A stretch of 13,201 nucleotides of DNA from Victivallales bacterium. GTDB taxonomy: Bacteria > Verrucomicrobiota > Lentisphaeria > Victivallales > JAUVCU01. Positions 7,249 to 13,201 of this stretch are shown here, in pieces. The translations under genes and the position numbers were made by a program. Below the pieces are notes generated by a model. That model made no database searches and was not told the DNA's origin. It saw only the letters and a program-made list of their open reading frames with translations. How positions within the stretch are numbered: position 1 is the stretch's first letter; every line of letters begins with the position of its first letter. Location: NCBI GenBank assembly GCA_029934175.1, contig JAOZMT010000023.1:1-13201 (forward strand), given 5' to 3'.

Positions 7249-8004
7249 TTTTTCTTTTATACATTCTTTGACATTATCCCAATTTATAGATTCACACATA
7301 TCTGGAGTTGCTTCTTCATCTGCATCTTCAAAAAATGTTAAACTTCTCAAAACTAACATAACAACACCATCTTTATACTTTTCTTGAAAAAATTTTATAA
7401 GCTCTTTCAAATCATATATTTTCAGTAAAAAATAAAGATCAATAAAATCTTTTTTCGCACCCCTTCCAGTTATTGCTGATAATTTCATTGCAGCAATATC
7501 CTTTATATCGCCAAGTTCTATTCCATTATCATTTATTGACTCTGAAATCCATTTATATTTATATTTCACAATGTCAACTTTTATTTCATCAATGAGTAAA
7601 ATTATACTGTGAACGGTTGAAAAATATACTTTTTGAAAGATGATAACAATTGCTATTTTTGATTTTATAAATTCTTGGCTACTAGAAGTAACCAATTATT
7701 TATAAAATTAAAAAGAGCTGTTGTTTGCGCTTTCAGGAAGTTTATTTTTCAGCCGTTTGCAGTATAAAATACAAGAAGACTGTTTCATAATTTTAACAGT
7801 TCCTATTTCATTAAGTTTGTTAAGTATTGTTAGATTATCTATTTCTAAATCTCCAAACAAATCCAAATCCATTGATTTTCTGTGCCCTAATTGTAGCCCT
7901 AAACCTGTTCCTCCAACAAGCCGTAATTTTTCAAATCCAGATATTTTCTGAATTTCCTTTAAAAGTCCCAATGATTTGGGATCAATTGTCTCATAGTATA
8001 ACAT
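7222..8004 (-). pseudogene. AbiEii-like nucleotidyltransferase toxin gene, interrupted by a 160-bp insertion
   Basis: Two pieces of one gene flank an insert. The upstream piece (8004 to about 7765) encodes the N-terminal nucleotidyltransferase part, with LVGGTGLGLQLGH and KSMDLDLFGD, including the G-G and D-x-D features of the AbiEii/AbiGii family. The downstream piece (about 7604 to 7222) carries DEIKVDIVKYKY, DIAAMKLSAITGRGAKKDF and DLYFLLKIYDL, the family's C-terminal signature. Inside the insert the frame meets TAA at 7708-7710 and 7696-7698, so the full protein cannot be made; only a 98-residue N-terminal product is likely, and the TTG-initiated 157-residue downstream frame (7695-7222) has no visible start support. 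Deleting the insert and one TA gives an uninterrupted 206-residue protein of usual family length. The ATG at 8004 overlaps the upstream DUF6922-like gene by 46 bases. In AbiE systems the toxin uses NTP to modify tRNA or another target; here it is presumably inactive. Confidence 0.88.
7605..7764. mobile_element. 160-bp palindromic MITE-like element with TA target duplication
   Basis: The insert starts TACTGTGAACGG and ends CCGTTTGCAGTA. Its terminal 35 bases (7605-7639 and 7730-7764) are inverted repeats matching at 29 of 35 positions. The symmetry continues through the interior: ATTTTATAAA is mirrored on both arms, and TTGGCTACT and AGTAACCAA (7675-7683, 7687-7695) face each other across the three-base loop AGA at 7684-7686. 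The whole element can therefore fold as one hairpin. It is flanked by TA at 7603-7604 and 7765-7766, as expected for Tc1/mariner or IS630-type transposition. It encodes no transposase and would need one in trans. Insert plus one TA is 162 bases, a multiple of three, so the host frame is kept but stops are introduced. No second copy was seen in this window. Confidence 0.85.
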
Positions 8005-8264
8005 AAAAATTCCTCTTTCCTAATACCTGAAATAGTAGATATAAAAGCTGCTGACTTTTTATCCAAACTTCTTATTTTAGTTGCTGTTTCCGCAATATCT
8101 TTTACTCCATAATAATCTTTTATTATTTTCCAATCACAAACAAATCCATATTCTAAAACTCTTTGAATTATTTGTTTTTTATTTTTTTGAGAATTTAAAC
8201 TATTTTTATCAATATCCCAAAAAAGATGTTTAGATAACTCATCAAATTTTATTTCTTCCTTCAT
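7959..8264 (-). CDS. DUF6922-like antitoxin-type protein upstream of the AbiEii-like gene
   Basis: This 101-residue protein begins after a good AGAGGAAG ribosome binding site. Features matching the DUF6922 family, as I recall it, are LFWDIDKNSL near residues 14-23, then IIQRVLEYGFVCDW near 32-45 and a KIRSLDKKSAAFIS stretch. Small proteins of this kind are regularly encoded just before AbiEii-type nucleotidyltransferases and are presumed to act as the antitoxin or its regulator. The 46-base overlap with the downstream toxin start fits a coupled toxin-antitoxin pair. With the toxin broken it may be an orphan antitoxin. No helix-turn-helix is obvious, so DNA binding cannot be claimed. Confidence 0.7.
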   Translation of the reverse strand: MKEEIKFDELSKHLFWDIDKNSLNSQKNKKQIIQRVLEYGFVCDWKIIKDYYGVKDIAETATKIRSLDKKSAAFISTISGIRKEEFLCYTMRQLIPNHWDF

Positions 8265-8300
8265 TTATAACTTCCTCTTAACCTTAATTTGTGAGTTTAT

Positions 8301-8396
8301 TTAAAATTTCTCTACATTCAAAAAATGACCTTCACGAAGTTCTATATCAAATTCTTTAGTAACTTCTTCCAATTTATTGTAGCTTGTATAAGACAT
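8301..8396 (-). pseudogene. 31-residue ORF, probable 5' remnant of a lost gene
   Basis: Four bases after the cheW stop, an ATG opens a 31-codon frame encoding MSYTSYNKLEEV at its start and LREGHFLNVEKF at its end, then TAA. The opening resembles the N-termini of some hypothetical proteins I associate with cyanobacteria and other bacteria, which are much longer, so this could be a truncated gene left behind when the adjacent AbiEii-type module arrived. The ribosome site is poor (AAAAG). It could equally be a small real gene or chance. The 8265-8300 gap holds nothing else visible. Confidence 0.35.
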
Positions 8397-8400
8397 CTTT

Positions 8401-8889
8401 TTATATTATCTCGTTAAGAATGACTTTCGGATTTATAATTGTCATTAATTTATTTTTAAGTTTACAAGTTCCTGCAATTATATTCCCTTTCTGAAATTCT
8501 CCAACATTTTTTTCTATATTCATCTCTAATTGTTTCTCATCAATAGACACGATGTCTTGAATTTTATCAACTAATATTCCAAATGACTCTCCTATGTGAT
8601 CATTAAAAAGTAAAATTTTAGTATCTTCGTTTAACTCTTTTTTTGCTTTATGCCCCAATAAAACTCGCATATCAAAAATTAAATAAATATTACCACGAAC
8701 ATTTACATATCCACGAATTTCCTTTGGTGTATGATGTATCTTTGTGAAATCTAAATTTTCATTAATTTCTTTAACTGATAAAATATTTACTCCAAATAAT
8801 TGGTCTTTTATTTTAAATGCACAAAATTGCAATTCTTTGCTAAGATGAGCTATTGACTTTTTGGTTCTTTTTATTATTTCACTTTTCAT
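8401..8889 (-). CDS. cheW: Chemotaxis coupling protein CheW
   Basis: CheW bridges MCP tips and the P5 domain of CheA in the cytoplasmic signalling array. Its 162 residues include FCAFKIKDQLFGVNI near 22-36 (first beta barrel), the HHTPKEIRGYVNVRG segment at about 52-66, where most CheW proteins have P..I.G..N.RG, then LIFDMR and GILVDKIQDI. The C-terminal half is slightly diverged but complete. The start codon overlaps the cheA stop by one base (TAATG), and its GAGGGGA site lies in the last cheA codons, so it is translationally coupled to cheA. The roughly 20-residue N-terminal lysine-rich extension is not part of the core fold. Confidence 0.95.
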   Translation of the reverse strand: MKSEIIKRTKKSIAHLSKELQFCAFKIKDQLFGVNILSVKEINENLDFTKIHHTPKEIRGYVNVRGNIYLIFDMRVLLGHKAKKELNEDTKILLFNDHIGESFGILVDKIQDIVSIDEKQLEMNIEKNVGEFQKGNIIAGTCKLKNKLMTIINPKVILNEII

Positions 8890-11800
8890 TAAAAATTCCC
8901 CTCTAAATTAAAGTCAGATAAAAATGCTTGATTATTATTATTGTTTACAATAGAATCTAATTTTTCTAATAATTCATACTTATCAATCTTTATACTAAAT
9001 CTTGTAAAACCTGCGTGATATGCATCTGTCAAAGTTTCCTCACTCTTTGCACCAGTAAGTGCTAATGATGGTATATCTTGATTCATATCTCTAATATTTT
9101 TCATAAAATCAAAGCCATCCATCAGAGGCATTTCCAAGTCAGATACAATAACATCAAACTCTTCTCTATTAAAATAATCTAAAGCTTCTTGTCCATTATT
9201 AGCTGTTGTTACTTCATATCCGCCACCTTCCAAATATCCTAAAACAAGTTTTTGAAAAAATTTATTATCTTCTGCAAACAAAACTCTTATGCTTGAAGCT
9301 TCTACTATTTTAAAAGTTCCTGTTTCGTCAATTTTTTGACTTCCTGAACTTTTGTGCGTAACTTTCTCAACTAATGCAAAAATATCTAAAAATAAAGTTA
9401 ATTTATTGTTTATAAGACTCGTTCCCAAAACTCCAAAATCAGTATATATTGAAGTATCTAATTTAACAGAAACTGCTGTTGTATCAATTATTGAGGTTGC
9501 GAGAAAGCCTATATTCTTTTTTGTATGCTTTGGTATAATTAAAAATACATCATCATAAGACAAATGCTCTGAAACTTTCAAATATTTATCTAAAATAATA
9601 ATTTGTATAGTTTCTTCTCCAATAGTAACAAAATCTTTATCGCCTATAGATTCTATTTGTTCTTTAGTGATATATTCAATTCTGCGTATAAGTGGCAATG
9701 CTATTCCAAATTGCTCTTTTTCCCCATTTTTAAACAATAAAAGTTCTTGCTTATCTTCATCAACCACTGTTTTGTTTTTGTCAAAATCATCATCTTGAAC
9801 TTCTTTAATATTTGCATGCTCGACAAGTCCATCAACATTTAATATTAAAGCAACTTCTCCATCTCCCATAACTGTTGCACCCGAATAGCAATGATAATCT
9901 TTTAAAGTAGGATGCATTGGTTTTACAACCACCTCTTTCACTCCGATAACTTCATCTATTATCAAACCAAATTGAGTATTTGCTGATGTTATTACAATAA
10001 AGTCTAGAGTTTTATCATAACATAAATTTTCGTTTTCTAAAAGTTCAAAAGACTTTTTAATCAGCTTTCTTTCAACCTCCCGTTCTTCTGCATATTTTTC
10101 AGTTATTTCTGCAATAACACTCTCTGAAAAGACATCTTTTCGTTTTAAAATTTCTGATAATCTTGCTATTGGCAACAATTTATCTCGCAATCTATAAACT
10201 TCTCTACTACCTGTAACTTCTAATTTATCAACAATATCCATATCATATTCACTAATTGTTTTTTCTACATTAACCTGTGGAATTGCATAAGTTTCATTAT
10301 TGACTTTCACTAAAAGACACGGAATAATAGCTAAAGTTAAAGGTAGTCGCATAATAATTGTTGTTCCAACGCCTGGTGTAGATGAAAAATCTAAAAAACC
10401 ACCTAGTTCTTCAATACTTGTTTTTACAACATCCATCCCAACTCCACGACCAGAAATATCACTTACTTTATCCGCTGTTGAAAAGCCAGGTCGCATTATT
10501 TGTGATTGGATTTCTTTATCAGACATTTTTGATAATTCTTGCTCTGTAAACCAACCTCTTTCTACAATTTTAGGTTTTATGAAATTAGGATCTATTCCTC
10601 GTCCATCATCTTTTACTTTAATAATTATATGCCCTGCGTCATGAACAACATCGATAAATATATTTCCTTCTCTTGGTTTTCCTAACACTATTCGTTCTTG
10701 AGATGTTTCTACTCCATGGTCACAACAATTTCTTATCATGTGTGTTAATGGATCAGTCAAGCCTTCCAATACAGTTTTGTCCAATTCTTTTTCTTCGCCA
10801 TTAATATGCAATTTTATATCTTTTCCAAGTTTTTTGGCTAAATCACGCAAAATTCTTGGGAATTTATTTAAAATATTTCCTATAGGCTGCATTCGTGTTT
10901 GCGTTACAGTTTCTTGAAGTTCTGTTGTAATATGATTTAATCGCGTTGTAACCGCTTGTATTTCTGGCGATGCATTATCGGATATTAATAATTGACTATT
11001 TCTAACTAAAACCAACTCGCCTGTTAATCTCATTAACTCTTGAAGAACGCTTAATTTTACTCGAATGGATGCATCTTTAGTTGCTGTTTTAATAGGCACT
11101 TCTGACACTACATCCTTTTTTGCGATATGTGCAGGTTTTATTTTTGTAATTTGTGTAAATGGTCTTACTACCTGTGCAGGTTTTATTTTTGCGACCTGTG
11201 CAGATGATTTTGCGACTTGTGCAGATGATTTTGCGACTTGTGCAGGCTTTTTAAGTTGAATATTCAAATTTTTACGATTTATGACTTGAGTCATATTTGT
11301 AGGAGTTTGATATTCTTTAGTGTTCTTTAACTTTGCAAATATTTCTTGTAAATCTATTTCGCCACAATTCGTAATATCATCAAGCATTGCATTTAAGCAA
11401 TCTAAAGCATCAAAAAGATAGTCCGTGTTTTGCTGATTTGGAGCTAGTCTTTTTTCTTCAATAACATTAAATGTTTCAATCATTTCATTTGTCAATAGTT
11501 GAATATTTGTTATCCCAATAGGTGTAGCCTCATCATTTACCAATTTCAATGCTGTTATAATATTTTTTATAGAAGTAAGATCTACTTCTTCTGCATTTTC
11601 TAATTTAAGAATTTCATCTTCTAAACTTCTAATATTTTCTTTTGCGTCTTCAACAAAAGAAAATAAACTATCTTCTGAAAATTCTCTCTTTGTTATTTTT
11701 TCTGGAATTTCATCTCCATTTATCACAGCTTTTAAATCATTTAGAATATTTGATATTTCGAGATTATCACTATCGCTTATATCATCAATCATAATATTTA

Positions 11801-12638
11801 ATGAATCTACTCCTGTCAATAACACATCTACATTATCTTGATTAGGTTTTATTTTGTCATCTCTCATCATAGATAAAACAGTTTCTAGATTGTGTGATAA
11901 ATTATTTATATTTGTAAATCCAAGAAACCCTGCACCACCTTTAACGGAGTGAATCGCTCTGAAAATTTTACCTAATAAATCTTTATTTGATTCTGTAGGC
12001 ATTGTTTCTAGAGCCAATAAATCATCTTCTAAAGATTCTAGGTGTTCTTTCGCTTCTTCAATGAAATCTATTAACATATCATCAGAAACTTCAAGTCTAT
12101 CTAATTTTGGTTTTTCTACTTCTTCATTATTTTCTTTCCGTTCAAGTTTAAATTTAGGTCGTTTTACTTTTTCAACTTTAAGTTCAGATTTAATAACTGG
12201 AGCTACAATTTTTTTTGTTTTTGGAATTTCAATTATAGGCTCTTCTTTTTTTGAAGAATATATAATATCTGATAATTCTTGTAAAATATCCTCCGTATCA
12301 ACCTCATTACTTGCCGTAGGGTCGTCTAACATACCATTTAAAATATCAACACCAGTTAGAAGAGTATCAATATTTTCAGATTTAGGCACAAGTTCGTCCT
12401 CTCGCATCATAGATAAGATTGTTTCCATCTTATGAGCAAGGCTATTTATTTTATTCAAGGCAAGAAAATCTGCTCCGCCTTTAACGGAGTGAATTGCTCT
12501 AAAAATTTTACCAAGTAAATCTTTATTTGATTCTGTAGGCATTGTTTCAAGAGTTAAAAAATCATCTTCTAGTGTTTCAAGATGTTCTTTTGACTCTTCT
12601 ACAAAATCTTCTATTAGTTCCTCTGTATCAAAATCCAT
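8889..12638 (-). CDS. cheA: Multi-Hpt hybrid chemotaxis kinase CheA with C-terminal receiver
   Basis: The protein has 1249 residues, far longer than the usual 650-750. The order is: Hpt 1 (about 1-125, H50 in FRAIHSVKGGA); a Lys/Glu-rich linker; Hpt 2 (about 183-305, H230 in the same motif); a third Hpt-like module (about 318-440) in which lysine K365 occupies the histidine position; a repeat-rich linker (463-508); P3 dimerisation (about 526-600); and a HATPase with N box MIRNCCDHG (634-642), DDGRGID (677-683) and GRGVGMDVV (730-738). It continues with a CheW-like P5 domain (about 773-945, with an extra charged helical insert near 840-875), a second CheW-like module (about 963-1092), and a receiver with E1123/D1124, phosphoacceptor D1167, T1195 and K1217 (followed by I, not the usual P). 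It phosphorylates CheB and CheY-type proteins in response to MCPs. No good Shine-Dalgarno is seen before the ATG, but the protein starts like other Hpt domains. Confidence 0.96.
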   Translation of the reverse strand: MDFDTEELIEDFVEESKEHLETLEDDFLTLETMPTESNKDLLGKIFRAIHSVKGGADFLALNKINSLAHKMETILSMMREDELVPKSENIDTLLTGVDILNGMLDDPTASNEVDTEDILQELSDIIYSSKKEEPIIEIPKTKKIVAPVIKSELKVEKVKRPKFKLERKENNEEVEKPKLDRLEVSDDMLIDFIEEAKEHLESLEDDLLALETMPTESNKDLLGKIFRAIHSVKGGAGFLGFTNINNLSHNLETVLSMMRDDKIKPNQDNVDVLLTGVDSLNIMIDDISDSDNLEISNILNDLKAVINGDEIPEKITKREFSEDSLFSFVEDAKENIRSLEDEILKLENAEEVDLTSIKNIITALKLVNDEATPIGITNIQLLTNEMIETFNVIEEKRLAPNQQNTDYLFDALDCLNAMLDDITNCGEIDLQEIFAKLKNTKEYQTPTNMTQVINRKNLNIQLKKPAQVAKSSAQVAKSSAQVAKIKPAQVVRPFTQITKIKPAHIAKKDVVSEVPIKTATKDASIRVKLSVLQELMRLTGELVLVRNSQLLISDNASPEIQAVTTRLNHITTELQETVTQTRMQPIGNILNKFPRILRDLAKKLGKDIKLHINGEEKELDKTVLEGLTDPLTHMIRNCCDHGVETSQERIVLGKPREGNIFIDVVHDAGHIIIKVKDDGRGIDPNFIKPKIVERGWFTEQELSKMSDKEIQSQIMRPGFSTADKVSDISGRGVGMDVVKTSIEELGGFLDFSSTPGVGTTIIMRLPLTLAIIPCLLVKVNNETYAIPQVNVEKTISEYDMDIVDKLEVTGSREVYRLRDKLLPIARLSEILKRKDVFSESVIAEITEKYAEEREVERKLIKKSFELLENENLCYDKTLDFIVITSANTQFGLIIDEVIGVKEVVVKPMHPTLKDYHCYSGATVMGDGEVALILNVDGLVEHANIKEVQDDDFDKNKTVVDEDKQELLLFKNGEKEQFGIALPLIRRIEYITKEQIESIGDKDFVTIGEETIQIIILDKYLKVSEHLSYDDVFLIIPKHTKKNIGFLATSIIDTTAVSVKLDTSIYTDFGVLGTSLINNKLTLFLDIFALVEKVTHKSSGSQKIDETGTFKIVEASSIRVLFAEDNKFFQKLVLGYLEGGGYEVTTANNGQEALDYFNREEFDVIVSDLEMPLMDGFDFMKNIRDMNQDIPSLALTGAKSEETLTDAYHAGFTRFSIKIDKYELLEKLDSIVNNNNNQAFLSDFNLEGNF
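11121..11253 (-). repeat. Degenerate 21-bp repeats coding the CheA inter-domain linker
   Basis: Two adjacent 21-base units, GCGACYTGTGCAGATGATTT plus T, run at 11191-11211 and 11212-11232, and a partial third starts at 11233. Further upstream TGTGCAGGTTTTATTTTTG occurs twice (11128-11146, 11173-11191). Translated, they give the linker series AQVAKSS-AQVAKSS-AQVAKIK plus diverged copies in residues about 463-508. Units are multiples of three, so copy number can change without breaking the frame. Confidence 0.85.
11938..12010 (-). repeat. Copy B of an internal cheA duplication (Hpt 2 phosphosite region)
   Basis: This stretch matches 12478-12550 at a fixed offset of exactly 540 bases with only a handful of substitutions, mainly at silent sites. 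It encodes the residues around H230, identical from 211 to 235 to residues 31-55 of Hpt 1. The identity drops outside the phosphosite, for example in the linker. Confidence 0.9.
12478..12550 (-). repeat. Copy A of an internal cheA duplication (Hpt 1 phosphosite region)
   Basis: Partner of the copy 540 bases to the left. It encodes the segment around H50. High nucleotide identity over the phosphosite block suggests a fairly recent duplication or ongoing gene conversion between Hpt 1 and Hpt 2. Confidence 0.9.
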
Positions 12639-12679
12639 AAATTAAGTATGTGGTTGTTGTGAATTAGTTTATTTCTTAT

Positions 12680-12707
12680 AATATAGTAGGATAAAAAGGA
12701 AATGCAA
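12680..12707 (-). promoter_or_regulatory. Candidate sigma70-type promoter for cheA
   Basis: On the reverse strand TTGCAT (12707-12702) and TATATT (12685-12680) are 16 bases apart, placing a start about 35 bases before the cheA ATG. It is the best-looking pair in the cheA leader, but AT-rich background makes chance matches common. No sigma28-like (TAAA...GCCGATAA) chemotaxis promoter was recognised. Confidence 0.4.
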
Positions 12708-12782
12708 GTTTTATTAGTAAAAACTCTTCGGATATTGAATGCTTATTCTTAACTACATCACTATTTATAAATATTTTTAAAC

Positions 12783-12810
12783 CACTAATAGACACTAACT
12801 GAACACTAAT
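12783..12810. repeat. Three short CACTAAT-type direct repeats
   Basis: CACTAAT (12783-12789), CACTAAC (12793-12799) and CACTAAT (12804-12810) start 10 and 11 bases apart, close to one DNA helical turn. They lie about 80 bases upstream of the candidate cheA -35 box. This could be an operator with phased sites; it could also be chance. Confidence 0.5.
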
Positions 12811-12830
12811 AAAAACAATCTAAATTAATT

Positions 12831-12863
12831 GACTTTACGAAATGATTTTCATAAAGTCTTTTT
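12831..12863 (+). terminator. Intrinsic-terminator-like hairpin on the plus strand
   Basis: GACTTTACGAAA at 12831-12842 pairs with TTTCATAAAGTC at 12847-12858 around a short loop (one pair is a mismatch or wobble), directly followed by TTTTT on the plus strand. On the minus strand the following bases are mixed A/T, so the plus direction is favoured. No plus-strand gene ends here in the window, so any transcript it ends would be short and non-coding, or begin as antisense within cheA. Confidence 0.55.
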
Positions 12864-12944
12864 GATTATATAAATATATATTAAAAACAAGCTTTTTAAA
12901 CAACAGTAAAAGCAACTAACATTTCGGGATTCGATTTTAGAGAA

Positions 12945-13029
12945 AACAAGCAATAAAACTTGCGAAGCAAAAGTAACGCAGGCAGGATGCCTGCTGTGCG
13001 AGTTGCGAAGCGAACAAGCACTAAAACTT
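12945..13029. repeat. GC-richer island with nested direct repeats and a hairpin
   Basis: AACAAGCAATAAAACTT (12945-12961) recurs as AACAAGCACTAAAACTT (13013-13029), 68 bases apart. TTGCGAAGC occurs at 12960-12968 and 13003-13011. Between them GCAGGC (12978-12983) and GCCTGC (12989-12994) form a perfect six-pair stem with loop AGGAT. The composition is clearly richer in G+C than its surroundings, which suggests an interspersed repeat unit rather than local drift. Confidence 0.75.
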
Positions 13030-13201
13030 AAATTTTTTCAAAACTATTCTTAAAAGAGAAGTCTAACTTGCGTGGATTATGGAGTTTTGTAATACAAATT
13101 CTCACTAGTTTCAAATGAACTTTACACTTTCAATTACAAATAGTCAAAAAAATAGTCAGAGTACCGACTTTAGGGGCTGTCGATTTAAGCGTAGCGCCGT
13201 C

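Larger units (their letters stand above)
12639..13201. other. Non-coding region upstream of cheA
   Basis: No convincing gene was found in these 563 bases on either strand; frames are short and stop-rich. The region contains a candidate cheA promoter (12680-12707), three CACTAAT-like direct repeats (12783-12810), a plus-strand terminator-like hairpin (12831-12863), and a GC-richer repeat island (12945-13029). An AAATAGTCA direct repeat lies at 13138-13146 and 13150-13158. The last 35 bases are again GC-richer (GGGGCTGTCG, GCGTAGCGCCGTC) and may be the edge of another repeat or gene outside the window. Confidence 0.7.

Noticed and set aside
7222..7695. A separate 157-residue protein starting at TTG 7695
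   Set aside because: Its first 31 residues are translated MITE sequence, there is no ribosome binding site, and the rest is the C-terminal half of the AbiEii-like gene. It is the downstream piece of a pseudogene.
7605..7764. A regulatory hairpin or intein-like in-frame coding insertion in the toxin gene
   Set aside because: The insert contains two in-frame TAA codons and perfect TA-bounded inverted ends, which fits a transposed element better than a spliced or coding insertion.
12061..12435. 124-codon plus-strand open frame inside cheA
   Set aside because: It is the serine-rich antisense shadow of the acidic/lysine-rich CheA linker and Hpt region, with no independent support.
12831..12863. 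Rho-independent terminator of the chemotaxis operon
   Set aside because: The hairpin is upstream of cheA and its T-run is on the plus strand, so it cannot end the minus-strand operon. No clear terminator was found after the two-CW gene either.
13041..13201. Short frames (about 25 codons) in the distal spacer, one resembling a possible transposase tail
   Set aside because: Too short, without ribosome sites or firm similarity; not enough to call a gene remnant.

Overview
The window is very AT-rich (roughly 70% A+T by eye) and almost every gene lies on the minus strand. It reads right to left as one long chemotaxis cluster: cheA (three Hpt-type modules, kinase core, two CheW-like modules, C-terminal receiver), cheW, a small accessory insertion, a methyl-accepting chemotaxis protein (MCP) gene, cheB, cheR, a methyltransferase/Maf-type motility accessory fusion, and a small cysteine-rich two-CW protein. 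A further minus-strand gene seems to begin at base 10 and run out of the window. The gene set points to a motile (probably flagellated) Gram-negative-type bacterium. The two-CW protein, the multi-Hpt CheA-REC architecture and the AbiEii/DUF6922 pair are familiar from anaerobic Desulfobacterota-like lineages, but the taxonomic guess is weak.

Layout: 12639-13201 is non-coding. It holds a candidate cheA promoter, a plus-strand terminator-like hairpin, and a GC-richer repeat/hairpin island at 12945-13029. cheA and cheW (12638-8401) overlap by one base. Between cheW and mcp (8396-7222) lies an accessory patch: a 31-codon ORF that may be a gene remnant, a DUF6922-like antitoxin-type gene, and an AbiEii-like nucleotidyltransferase gene that is broken. 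The break is caused by a 160-bp, whole-element-palindromic MITE-like insert (7605-7764) flanked by TA. Removing the insert plus one TA rejoins a 206-residue frame exactly. mcp then has a candidate promoter of its own inside the end of the dead toxin gene, with an ATTT microsatellite in its leader. cheB and cheR overlap by ATGA, the Maf fusion follows 11 bases later, and its last codons overlap the start of the two-CW gene. A 7-bp tandem array (about 12 copies) separates the two-CW gene from the next gene.

How it fits together (family knowledge plus inference): the MCP senses a small ligand with a duplicated Cache module and controls CheA through CheW. CheA autophosphorylates at H50 and/or H230 and passes phosphate to its own receiver, to CheB, and to CheY proteins encoded elsewhere. 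CheR and CheB set MCP methylation. The Maf-like protein probably glycosylates flagellin, tying chemotaxis to flagellum maturation. The two-CW protein has an unknown, possibly metal- or redox-linked role. No cheY, cheD, cheC/X or cheZ is in the window. No tRNA, rRNA, CRISPR array or transposase gene was seen.
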